Origin: JAAYDY01 sp964500225
Lineage (GTDB): Bacteria > Planctomycetota > Phycisphaerae > FEN-1346 > JAACEH01
Direction of reading: 5' to 3'
Length of the DNA stretch: 15,052 nucleotides
NCBI GenBank assembly: GCA_964500225.1
Contig: CAZCOA010000058.1
Location: 1-15,052 of the forward strand
Shown here: positions 1 to 6,166 of the stretch, piece by piece
How the letters are laid out: the number at the start of each line of letters is the position of its first letter
How positions within the stretch are numbered: position 1 is the stretch's first letter
Program-made: the position numbers and the translations under genes
The notes under the pieces: model-generated
Told to the model about the DNA's origin: nothing
What the model saw: only the letters and a program-made list of their open reading frames with translations
Databases searched by the model: none

Positions 1-145
1 CGTGGGGCAGGACGGCATCGTGAAGGTGCGTCTGCGCGGGGCCTGTGCCGGCTGCCCGGGGGCGAAGATGACGCTCCAGATGGGCGTCGAGCGGAAGCTG
101 AAGGAAGTTGTCCCGGGCGTCAAACAAGTGGTCAACGTAGGATAA
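1..145 (+). CDS. NifU-like Fe-S scaffold domain protein (3' end only)
   Basis: The window opens inside this gene; the reading frame starts at base 2 and ends at TAA 143-145, leaving the last 47 residues. The fragment contains GACAGCP, the CxxC pair that binds a bridging Fe-S cluster in the NifU C-terminal (Nfu) domain, preceded by a short strand (GIVKVRLRG) and followed by a helix that ends in VPGVKQVVNVG. This order matches the NifU C-terminal domain family (NifU, NfuA, small Nfu proteins), which assembles or carries [4Fe-4S] clusters to apo-proteins in the cytoplasm. Whether the whole protein is a small Nfu or a full NifU cannot be told because the start is missing. The next gene, 53 bases downstream, encodes a 2[4Fe-4S] ferredoxin, a plausible client or co-expressed partner. 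Confidence 0.88.
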   Translation, partial: VGQDGIVKVRLRGACAGCPGAKMTLQMGVERKLKEVVPGVKQVVNVG

Positions 146-198
146 TCGGTCTTTTTTGTGTGGATGGGTGAGAACCCCGAATCGGAAAGGAGACTTTC

Positions 199-372
199 GT
201 GGCATACGTCATTGGCGACGATTGCGTCAGTTGCGGAACGTGCGAACCGGAGTGCCCGGTGGAAGCCATCAGCCAGGGCCCGGACAAGTACGTGATCGAC
301 CCCGAGAAGTGCACCGAGTGCGGCGCGTGCGCCGAGGTGTGCCCGGTCGAGTGCATCAAGCCCGGCACCTGA
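199..372 (+). CDS. 2[4Fe-4S] ferredoxin (clostridial/bacterial type)
   Basis: A 57-residue protein with two classical cluster motifs: C9-x2-C12-x2-C15-x3-C19-P and C38-x2-C41-x2-C44-x3-C48-P. Cysteines 9, 12, 15 and 48 would bind one [4Fe-4S] cluster and 38, 41, 44 and 19 the other, the swapped pattern usual in this fold. The linker between motifs is short, as in clostridial ferredoxins rather than the longer Alvin type. It is a soluble low-potential electron carrier, commonly used by oxidoreductases of anaerobes. The GTG start is supported by AAAGGAGA at 186-193, six bases upstream, and by the family's usual start just before the first strand. An additional cysteine (C52) lies after the second motif. 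It follows the NifU-like gene closely and a terminator-like hairpin lies just downstream, so the two may form a short operon. Confidence 0.93.
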   Translation: MAYVIGDDCVSCGTCEPECPVEAISQGPDKYVIDPEKCTECGACAEVCPVECIKPGT

Positions 373-397
373 GCCTCCGTGTGACGAATTGACGCGA

Positions 398-429
398 GGG
401 CCCGGCAGAGAACGTCGGGCCCCACTTTT
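398..429 (+). terminator. Rho-independent terminator candidate after ferredoxin
   Basis: GGGCCCG at 398-404 pairs perfectly with CGGGCCC at 416-422. A G-U and a C-G pair can extend the stem inward (405-406 with 414-415), leaving a 7-base loop. A short T run (426-429) follows after four bases. It lies 26 bases past the ferredoxin stop and before the ribosome-binding site of the next gene. The T run is short and slightly offset, so termination may be partial. Confidence 0.5.
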
Positions 430-477
430 GCGCCGCGCGGAACCATTGGGTCCGTGCGGCACCTCGGAGAGGCCTCA

Positions 478-1521
478 ATGCCCTACAATCGCGCCTGGCA
501 AATGATCCGCGACGCGCAGCGCATTCTGATGACCACCCACGTCAAGCCCGACGGCGACGGCATGGGGTCGCTGGCCGCTCTGGCTGAACACATGCGGCGA
601 CAGGGCCAGACGGTGCGCATCGTTTTGCCTGGCGAACCGGGCCTGAAGTACCGGTGCATTCCCGGATTCGATCAGTTTGAAGTGCTTGGTCGCACGACAA
701 CCGCCGAGGCCGTCGCGGGACAGTGGGACCTGGTGCTGGTGGTGGACACCTGTGCCTGGGATCAACTCAATGGGCTGCGCGACCTGATCGAGCGGCACGA
801 GGGGCGGCTTCTGGTCATCGACCATCACAAGACGCGCGATGCCCTGAAACACCAGGAACTGGTGGACGAGGCCGCCGCGGCGGCGGGGCAGATCGTTTTT
901 CGGCTTCTGGAATCTCATGGTGCCATCGTCACGCCGACCATGGCCAAGGCGCTTTTCGTGTCGCTTGTCAGCGACACGGGATGGTTGCGGTTTTCCAATG
1001 CGACGCCCGAGGTGTTTCGCATGGCGGCGCGGCTCGTGGAACTCGGCGCCGAACCGCCGGTCATCTACGAAGAGCTTTTCCAGAGCGAGTCTCCGGCCAA
1101 AATGGCACTGATTCGCGAGGCCTTGGCCACGCTCACGACGAACCCTGAAGGCGACGTGGCCTGGTTCTGGTTGACGCCCGACATGTTCGGTCGCAGCGGC
1201 GCTGTGGCCGCCGACACCGAAAACATCATCGACGAGTGCCAGCGGATCGCCGGCGTGATCGTCGGTTTGCTGTTCGTCGATGAAGGCGACGGCGGCATCC
1301 GTGTGAGCCTGCGTTCGAAACGCGTGGTGGACGTTGCGCAGGTGGCGGCCGCGTTCGGCGGAGGCGGGCATGCCCGTGCCGCCGGCTGCCGGCTCCGCGT
1401 GCCGCTGGCTCAGGCTTGCCGCCAGGTGCTCGATGCCGTCAACCTTGCCCTCGGTCGCAGCCCTTGCGACCTCTTGCCGCAAAGCGACGCCGATCTCCCC
1501 AAGAACACCCGGCCGCTGTGA
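478..1521 (+). CDS. nrnA: DHH/DHHA1 family phosphoesterase (NrnA-like oligoribonuclease/pAp phosphatase)
   Basis: A 347-residue cytoplasmic phosphoesterase. Motif I is H21-VKPDGDGMGS (D25, D27), motif II is LVLVVDT, motif III is the D115-H116-H117 signature in VIDHHKTRD, and motif IV is LVSDTGWLRFSN; these aspartates and histidines bind the two catalytic Mn2+ ions. The C-terminal DHHA1 domain carries GGGGHARAAG (residues 294-302), which binds the nucleic-acid end. Length and motif spacing match NrnA, which removes 2-5 nt oligoribonucleotides and dephosphorylates 3'-phosphoadenosine 5'-phosphate. RecJ would be much longer, and c-di-AMP phosphodiesterase GdpP would have membrane and PAS domains that are absent here. 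Other short DHH proteins (pGpG or c-di-NMP related) remain possible. The ATG at 478 is preferred over an in-frame GTG at 454 because GGAGAGG (466-472) sits five bases before it. Confidence 0.88.
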   Translation: MPYNRAWQMIRDAQRILMTTHVKPDGDGMGSLAALAEHMRRQGQTVRIVLPGEPGLKYRCIPGFDQFEVLGRTTTAEAVAGQWDLVLVVDTCAWDQLNGLRDLIERHEGRLLVIDHHKTRDALKHQELVDEAAAAAGQIVFRLLESHGAIVTPTMAKALFVSLVSDTGWLRFSNATPEVFRMAARLVELGAEPPVIYEELFQSESPAKMALIREALATLTTNPEGDVAWFWLTPDMFGRSGAVAADTENIIDECQRIAGVIVGLLFVDEGDGGIRVSLRSKRVVDVAQVAAAFGGGGHARAAGCRLRVPLAQACRQVLDAVNLALGRSPCDLLPQSDADLPKNTRPL

Positions 1522-1557
1522 TTGCTCGAACTCATCGGGCTATGGATGGTCTGGATG

Positions 1558-1575
1558 CGGTGACGCCTGTCACCG
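1558..1575 (+). promoter_or_regulatory. CRP/FNR-superfamily-type operator candidate
   Basis: The perfect inverted repeat CGGTGAC-GCCT-GTCACCG contains GTGA-N6-TCAC, the core recognised by CRP-type regulators. Its centre (1566.5) lies 41.5 bases upstream of the start point predicted from the TACAAT box at 1596-1601, the class II activator position, and no good -35 is present. It lies in the nrnA/URO-D intergenic region. There is no T run after it, so a terminator is less likely. The protein that binds it is not in this window. Confidence 0.42.
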
Positions 1576-1595
1576 TCGCCGGAACGGATCAGGGC

Positions 1596-1601
1596 TACAA
1601 T
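1596..1601 (+). promoter_or_regulatory. -10 box candidate for the URO-D-family gene
   Basis: TACAAT matches the sigma-70-type -10 consensus at five of six bases. No recognisable -35 hexamer occurs 15-18 bases upstream; the GTGA-N6-TCAC palindrome occupies that region, consistent with activator dependence. The predicted start point is near 1608. Confidence 0.4.
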
Positions 1602-1669
1602 AACTCCCGCGACGTCTGAAACGTGCAGTGAGCGTTGGCAGGGGGCGCCGTTTTCGAGGTGTTCTTGCG

Positions 1670-2695
1670 ATGCGTCTGATCAATTGGGTGCGCAAAGCCG
1701 ATCGTCGCCTGGTGGTGCCGCTGGCCGGGTTTCCCGGCGCGCAACTGACCGGCTCGACGATCAAACAGAACGAGTTCAATGCCGAGCTTCAGTACCGCAC
1801 GCTGTACAAGCTGGCCGAGTACGTGCAGCCGGACGCGCTGTTCATGATCATGGACCTGTCGGTTGAGGCAAACGCCCTCGGGTTGCCGGTGCGTTTTCCG
1901 CTGGACGAGTCCGCCAGCGTCGAGCATCACCCGGTGCGTGAAATCGCCGACTTGGAGCAGTACAAGGCGATCGACCCGCTGGGCGACTGCCGCGTATGGG
2001 TTTTCTTGGAAACGATGCGGCGTCTGGCCAGGCGGGTGCGCATGCCCAAGGGGGCCTATGTCAGCGGCCCGTTCACGCTGGCAGGGCTGCTGATGGGCGC
2101 CAATCAGATCGCCATCGACACCATCGACCGGCCCGACGTGGTTCACGCCGTGGTCAACTACGCCGAGCGAATCATCATCAACTATGCCTCGGCCCTGGTC
2201 GATGCCGGCGCCGATATGATCTGCATTCTCGAACCCACGGCGTCCTTCCTGTCGCCCGAGGCGTTCCGCCAGTTTTCCGGCCGCAGCATCAGCCAGATCG
2301 TCCGCCACATCGATGCCATGTCGATTCTGCACATCTGCGGCAACACGACGAACCTGATCGCCGACATGGCGGCCACGGGGGTCCAGGGCCTGTCGATCGG
2401 GCCGATGGTCAATCTGGCCGAGGCGGCGAAACGCGTCCCGGACGATTGCGTGCTGATGGGCAACATCGACCCCGTGCGGGTGATGGCCAATGGTTCCCCC
2501 GAGGACGTGCGTTGCGCCGTCCGAAACCTCGGCGAGCAGATGAAGACGGTCGAGAACTTCGTCGTGGCCACCGGCTGCGACCTGCCTCCGGAGACGCCCC
2601 TGGAGAATATCGTTGTGCTGATCGATGAAGCCAGGCGGCTGCCGCGGCCCGAACGGGCGGCCGACGCGCCGTCGGCCCATGCCGCCGGATTCTGA
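1670..2695 (+). CDS. URO-D superfamily protein, MtaA/CmuA-like (probable corrinoid-related methyltransferase)
   Basis: A 341-residue TIM-barrel protein of the uroporphyrinogen decarboxylase superfamily. It lacks the RQAGRY-type N-terminal arginine motif of true HemE. Instead it has H221-I-C223-G-N and a later C303 in TGCDLPPETP, the His-x-Cys...Cys zinc site of methylcobamide:coenzyme M methyltransferases (MtaA, MtbA, CmuA type), where zinc activates a thiol acceptor. It therefore probably transfers methyl groups from a corrinoid protein to a thiol or related acceptor. The substrate is unknown, and no corrinoid protein or MtaB/MttB partner is seen in the window. ATG 1670 is preferred, with GAGGT at 1655-1659; an in-frame GTG at 1628 would add 14 arginine- and glycine-rich residues without a good ribosome-binding site. 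The upstream palindrome and -10 box suggest the gene has its own regulated promoter. Confidence 0.8.
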   Translation: MRLINWVRKADRRLVVPLAGFPGAQLTGSTIKQNEFNAELQYRTLYKLAEYVQPDALFMIMDLSVEANALGLPVRFPLDESASVEHHPVREIADLEQYKAIDPLGDCRVWVFLETMRRLARRVRMPKGAYVSGPFTLAGLLMGANQIAIDTIDRPDVVHAVVNYAERIIINYASALVDAGADMICILEPTASFLSPEAFRQFSGRSISQIVRHIDAMSILHICGNTTNLIADMAATGVQGLSIGPMVNLAEAAKRVPDDCVLMGNIDPVRVMANGSPEDVRCAVRNLGEQMKTVENFVVATGCDLPPETPLENIVVLIDEARRLPRPERAADAPSAHAAGF

Positions 2696-2785
2696 TGACC
2701 CCCATGGTCGAGCTAAACTCCCGCGGAGTGACGTGCCGATATCTTCGAATGAGAAGGTGTACGACTCGTGTCAGCGGGGGGCGTC

Positions 2786-3802
2786 ATGGGCGACGAGATC
2801 CGTCTGATTGAATGTGCCCAATGTGGCCGGCTGCACGAAATCGCCGCCGGCGAGAAGCCCGGCACGTGCGAGTGCGGTGCCGCGCTGAGCGAGTCGCAGG
2901 AGACCGTGGACTCCGTTTTTGCGCGGACGGACGTGCCTGCGTCTCGCCACTCGCCACCTGATCTAGCCGACTCGTCCCAGCGCCCTCATGGGTTCCTCCA
3001 CAGTGCTCTGCACAACTGGAAGGTGCTCTCCGTGGCGGCGACCCTCGTGATTATCGCCATTCTTGCCGTCGTCTTCGTGCGACAGCCCAGCATCAGTCTC
3101 GCCGGCATCCGACTCAGCGGATCGGGCGGCGCCGCCGCGCCGCGCGACGCGGCCATCGACATCGAGGCCCAGTTGGGCATCCTTGTGGACAACTCCAGGA
3201 CCAAGGAACACCTTGCAGCCTCGGCGCTTTTGTTGCAGTCCAGACAGCAGGAGACGCTGATCGCGAGGCTGTCGGAACTGGTGATGCGGGAGGATCTGGC
3301 GTCGCGCAAGCTCATGGTCCAGATGCTCAGCCAACTCGGCGACGACCGAGCCCTGGCGGTTCTGGAAAGACTCTTCGCGGACTCGGATGCGACGATTGGG
3401 CAACTGGCCGTTAACGCGGTCGCCACGATCGACTCGCCGAGCGCCGAAAGCCTGCTGCGCCGCCACTGTGCCCAGAGCGACTGGGCCCGACAGATGATGC
3501 CGGCGGTGGCCATGGCCCGGACGCGCACCTCAGCCCGCGTCCTGGCCGCCTGTCTGCGACGCCCCGAACTCCGCGACCTGGCCATGCAGCAAATCCGCCA
3601 CTGCCGTATCGATTTTTGCGTACCGGACCTTGGTTCCGTGGCGGCCGACCGCCAGCTAACGGAACAGACACGCCTAGAGGCGGTCGAGGCCCTCGGCGCT
3701 TTCGGCGGCCGCGAGGCCCAGAAGACCTTGGCGGACCTGCTGGACGATAGCGTGGTCGGCTGGAAAGTCCGCCAGGTACTGGAAGGCCAGGGCGGCCGAT
3801 AG
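2786..3802 (+). CDS. Zinc-ribbon, single-pass membrane, HEAT-repeat protein
   Basis: I do not recognise a named family. Three parts are visible in the 338 residues: an N-terminal zinc ribbon (C10-x2-C13 and C28-x-C30); one hydrophobic segment at about residues 80-98 (VLSVAATLVIIAILAVVFV), preceded by a polar, probably flexible stretch; and a C-terminal region of repeated helical hairpins typical of HEAT or PBS-lyase-like repeats, for example the run containing LSQLGDDRALAVLERLFAD and, near the end, ALGAFGGREAQKTLADLLDD. The layout suggests a cytoplasmic ribbon, a membrane anchor and an extracytoplasmic protein-binding solenoid, though the reverse topology cannot be excluded. A function cannot be assigned. 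The ATG at 2786 (G-rich stretch just upstream) is chosen over an in-frame GTG at 2768 that would add six residues. It stands between the URO-D and FabZ genes with gaps of about 90 and 140 bases. Confidence 0.72.
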   Translation: MGDEIRLIECAQCGRLHEIAAGEKPGTCECGAALSESQETVDSVFARTDVPASRHSPPDLADSSQRPHGFLHSALHNWKVLSVAATLVIIAILAVVFVRQPSISLAGIRLSGSGGAAAPRDAAIDIEAQLGILVDNSRTKEHLAASALLLQSRQQETLIARLSELVMREDLASRKLMVQMLSQLGDDRALAVLERLFADSDATIGQLAVNAVATIDSPSAESLLRRHCAQSDWARQMMPAVAMARTRTSARVLAACLRRPELRDLAMQQIRHCRIDFCVPDLGSVAADRQLTEQTRLEAVEALGAFGGREAQKTLADLLDDSVVGWKVRQVLEGQGGR

Positions 3803-3874
3803 TTCGACTCGCCGTGCGAACGGGCTGCTGGACCGATCCCCACATTTTCCATCGCATTCTTCTTTCGCATCGTC

Positions 3875-3902
3875 TTGACTTCTGACAGGACGGTCTTAAG
3901 CT
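3875..3902 (+). promoter_or_regulatory. Weak promoter candidate upstream of fabZ
   Basis: TTGACT (3875-3880, five of six consensus bases) is followed after 16 bases by TAAGCT (3897-3902), which matches only three of six. It lies in the 140-base gap before the FabZ gene. The -10 is poor, so this is a weak call. The rest of that gap holds only the AAAGGAG ribosome-binding site at 3927-3933. Confidence 0.2.
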
Positions 3903-3942
3903 ACCGCCTCTGACAGCTAGACTACGAAAGGAGATTCGCCGG

Positions 3943-4416
3943 ATGCCCCCACAGTTGCTGATCGACGCATCGACGTACGACGTGAACAAGGTCGTGATGC
4001 CCATCGACGAGATTCGCAAGTACAACGCTCAACGCTACGAAATGGAGCAGCTCAGCGGCGTTCTGCGTTTCGATCCCGAGGCGGGCGAAATCGTCTGTTT
4101 CAAGGATCTTACGCAGGATGAGTTTTGGGTGCGAGGCCACATTCCAGGGCGGCCGCTGATGCCCGGCGTCATCATGATTGAGGCTGCGGCTCAGATGTGC
4201 TCGTTGTATTTCGGCCTGGTATCTCCCAGCGACAAGTTTATTGGTTTCGGCGGTGTGGATGACGTGAAGTTTCGCGGGCAGGTGGTTCCGGGCGATAAAC
4301 TGATTTTGCTCGGGAAGGTGATCGAGCTTCGTCCCCGGCGGGCGGTGTTTGACACTCAGGGCGTCGTTGAGGGCAGGATGGTCTTTCAGGCCCGTATCAC
4401 GGGCATGCCCATTTGA
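3943..4416 (+). CDS. fabZ: FabZ-type 3-hydroxyacyl-ACP dehydratase
   Basis: A 157-residue hot-dog-fold protein. The signature is G-H66-IPGRPLMPGVIMIE80-AAAQM: His66 and Glu80 correspond to the catalytic pair that removes water from (3R)-hydroxyacyl-ACP in fatty-acid elongation, or in a related acyl-chain pathway. Length is normal for FabZ, with an N-terminal extension of roughly 15-20 residues. The ATG has AAAGGAG (3927-3933) nine bases upstream. No other fatty-acid or lipid A genes (lpxD, lpxA, acpP, fabF) flank it, so it is an isolated copy and could serve a specialised acyl pathway rather than bulk fatty-acid synthesis. Some planctomycete-type FabZ homologues have the same long lead-in before the hot-dog core. 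A FabA-like role is less likely because the PGxPxxPG stretch is FabZ-type. Confidence 0.87.
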   Translation: MPPQLLIDASTYDVNKVVMPIDEIRKYNAQRYEMEQLSGVLRFDPEAGEIVCFKDLTQDEFWVRGHIPGRPLMPGVIMIEAAAQMCSLYFGLVSPSDKFIGFGGVDDVKFRGQVVPGDKLILLGKVIELRPRRAVFDTQGVVEGRMVFQARITGMPI

Positions 4417-4440
4417 CACGGTGGGCTGGGAATGACCGTG
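4417..4440 (+). terminator. Hairpin directly after fabZ stop (possible weak terminator)
   Basis: CACGGT at 4417-4422 pairs with ACCGTG at 4435-4440 around a 12-base loop, starting one base after the fabZ stop codon. No T run follows, so it is not a standard intrinsic terminator. It may stabilise the 3' end of the mRNA or be chance. Confidence 0.22.
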
Positions 4441-4489
4441 GCTCTTGCGGCCAGGGCAACGGCGACGCCACCTGTGCCGCCTGGCGGTG

Positions 4490-4518
4490 TTGAATTCCGC
4501 GGGCGGTGGTGGTAGAAT
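4490..4518 (+). promoter_or_regulatory. Extended -10 promoter for ctpA
   Basis: TTGAAT (4490-4495), a 17-base spacer, then TAGAAT (4513-4518), preceded by TGG as in an extended -10. The -10 matches consensus at five of six bases and spacing is ideal. The start point would be near 4525, leaving a leader of about 90 bases before the GTG at 4616. Confidence 0.6.
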
Positions 4519-4602
4519 TAACGTTCTTAAGCCTTTGCATGCGTGGGGGCCCGGCTCTATGAATCTGTGTCCGGATCGTCAGTCACACGCCCCGGATTCC
4601 GG

Positions 4603-4609
4603 GGAGGAG
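4603..4609 (+). promoter_or_regulatory. ctpA: Strong ribosome-binding site that fixes the ctpA start
   Basis: GGAGGAG, a near-perfect Shine-Dalgarno sequence, ends six bases before GTG 4616. It argues against the in-frame ATG at 4559 and the earlier in-frame start at 4445, which precedes the promoter itself. Confidence 0.7.
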
Positions 4610-4615
4610 TTGAAA

Positions 4616-6079
4616 GTGCAACGGAATCTCCTGCTTGTCCTGTCGGCGGCCCTGATCCTTCTGGTCATCGTCATGGGCTTCGGCAACCTTGCCAACAATG
4701 CTGCCTCCGGCCAGGACGGCGACGATGTGTATCGGGGCGTGCGGCTCTTGGGCGAGGCTGTCCGCCTCGTTCGCGAACACTACGTCACCGAAGTGGACAA
4801 CCGCAAGCTCTACGAGCACGCTATCCAGGGCATGCTCCAGGGCCAGGATCGGTTCTCCGCCTTCATCAGCGAGGAAGAACTGCCCGACTTCCGCAAGCAG
4901 ATCGAGGGCGTTTTCGGCGGCATCGGCGTGGTCATCGGCCAGCAGAACGGCTGGATCATGGTCATCAGCCCGATCGAGGACGGCCCGTCCTATCGAGAGG
5001 GCGTGCTCGCCGGCGACCGGTTCATCGAAATCGAAGGCAAGAGCACCGACGGCATGACGCTGGACGACGCCGTCAAGATGCTCACCGGCAAGCCGGGCAC
5101 GAAGGTCACCTTCAAGGTAATCCACGAGGCCGACCTGAAGGAAGAGACGTTCACGATCACCCGCGAGATCATCCACGTCAAGACCGTCAAAGGCATGACC
5201 CGCGACGAGCAGAGCCAGTGGCAATACATCGTGGACAAGGATGCCGGCGTCGCGTGTATTCGCGTCACCTCATTTACCAACGATACCGTGGACGACCTGC
5301 GCAAGGCCATCGAAGAGGCCAAGCGGCAGGGCATGAAGAGCCTGATCCTCGACCTTCGCTTCAACGGCGGCGGCGTGCTCAAGGGGGCCATCGGCATGGT
5401 GGACCTGTTCATCAGCGAAGGCGTGATTGTCTCGACGCGCGGCCGCAGCGATCCCGAGGAAGTGCATCGCGCGACGGCCGAGGGAACGTTGGAGTATTTC
5501 CCCATGGCGGTCCTGGTGAACGACCGTAGCGCCAGCGCCAGCGAGATTGTCGCCGGCGCGTTGCAGGACCACGGCCGCGCGATCGTCATCGGCGAACGCA
5601 CCTTCGGCAAGGGCAGCGTGCAGAACATCTTCCCGCTGGACAACGGCCGCGCCGCCATGAGGCTCACGGTGGCCAAGTACTACCTGCCGAGCGGCCGATG
5701 CCTGCACCGCGAGGACGACTCCAAGGAATGGGGTGTCGATCCGCTGATTGAAGTGAAGATGACGCCCAAGGAATATGCCGAGGTCTTCATCGCTCGCCGC
5801 AACAGCGAGGTGATTCACACGAACGGCAAGACCAATGGTCAGAAGCAGAACGACAAGGGGGATGCCGGCCATGACGACGGTACGGTCCCGCCGCCGTCGA
5901 AATCGCCCGACGACATTCGGAGCCAGACCCGCCCCGGGCGTCAAGGCAACCTCGCCGACGACGGCGTCGCGGACGCCTCGTCCGAGGTCGTGGATCGTCA
6001 GTTGCAGCGAGCCATCGACGTGTTGCGCATGTGGCCGCTGCTGAAGCGGTTCGAGGTCAAGCAGGCAGTTGCCCAGTAG
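4616..6079 (+). CDS. ctpA: CtpA-type S41 carboxyl-terminal processing protease
   Basis: A 487-residue serine protease of family S41. Residues 4-24 form a signal or anchor helix (LLLVLSAALILLVIVM), so it acts in the cell envelope. An N-terminal helical region is followed by a PDZ domain (about residues 100-175, from GGIGVVI), then the protease core. The Ser-Lys pair is S307 in SASASE and K332 in TFGKG, 25 residues apart as in E. coli Tsp (S430/K455); D318 matches Tsp D441. It would trim C termini of envelope proteins and degrade misfolded or tagged substrates. The tail differs: after the core comes a polar, probably disordered stretch (about 400-460, rich in N, G, D, K and P), then a helix with RQLQRAIDVLR. 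The GTG start is set by the ribosome-binding site at 4603-4609. It has its own promoter upstream and a terminator downstream, so it is probably monocistronic. Confidence 0.92.
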   Translation: MQRNLLLVLSAALILLVIVMGFGNLANNAASGQDGDDVYRGVRLLGEAVRLVREHYVTEVDNRKLYEHAIQGMLQGQDRFSAFISEEELPDFRKQIEGVFGGIGVVIGQQNGWIMVISPIEDGPSYREGVLAGDRFIEIEGKSTDGMTLDDAVKMLTGKPGTKVTFKVIHEADLKEETFTITREIIHVKTVKGMTRDEQSQWQYIVDKDAGVACIRVTSFTNDTVDDLRKAIEEAKRQGMKSLILDLRFNGGGVLKGAIGMVDLFISEGVIVSTRGRSDPEEVHRATAEGTLEYFPMAVLVNDRSASASEIVAGALQDHGRAIVIGERTFGKGSVQNIFPLDNGRAAMRLTVAKYYLPSGRCLHREDDSKEWGVDPLIEVKMTPKEYAEVFIARRNSEVIHTNGKTNGQKQNDKGDAGHDDGTVPPPSKSPDDIRSQTRPGRQGNLADDGVADASSEVVDRQLQRAIDVLRMWPLLKRFEVKQAVAQ

Positions 6080-6108
6080 CGGCCCGTCGATTGTTGCGTG
6101 TGTTCTCG

Positions 6109-6131
6109 GGGCCGTCGCCGGCGGCCCTTTT
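6109..6131 (+). terminator. Rho-independent terminator after ctpA
   Basis: GGGCCG (6109-6114) pairs with CGGCCC (6122-6127) around a 7-base loop and is followed directly by TTTT (6128-6131). It lies 30 bases after the ctpA stop and before the tsaD ATG, and it rules out tsaD starts farther upstream. Confidence 0.6.
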
Positions 6132-6166
6132 GTTCATGGCTGTTGCGAGGGCTGCCGGTTTCCGAC

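Noticed and set aside
146..198. T-rich run (TCTTTTTT) after the NifU-like gene as a possible terminator.
   Set aside because: I could not find a stable hairpin immediately before it, so it is left uncalled.
475..1482. Long open frame on the minus strand opposite the DHH phosphoesterase gene (also at 1595-2680, 7223-8884, 9569-11125 and 13376-14473).
   Set aside because: These are antisense shadows of GC-rich genes: their products are rich in Arg, His and Gly, show no domains, and the opposite strand carries clear conserved motifs.
1628..1669. N-terminal extension of the URO-D protein from GTG 1628.
   Set aside because: There is no ribosome-binding site, the extension is Arg/Gly-rich and unlike the family, and ATG 1670 gives a standard N terminus.
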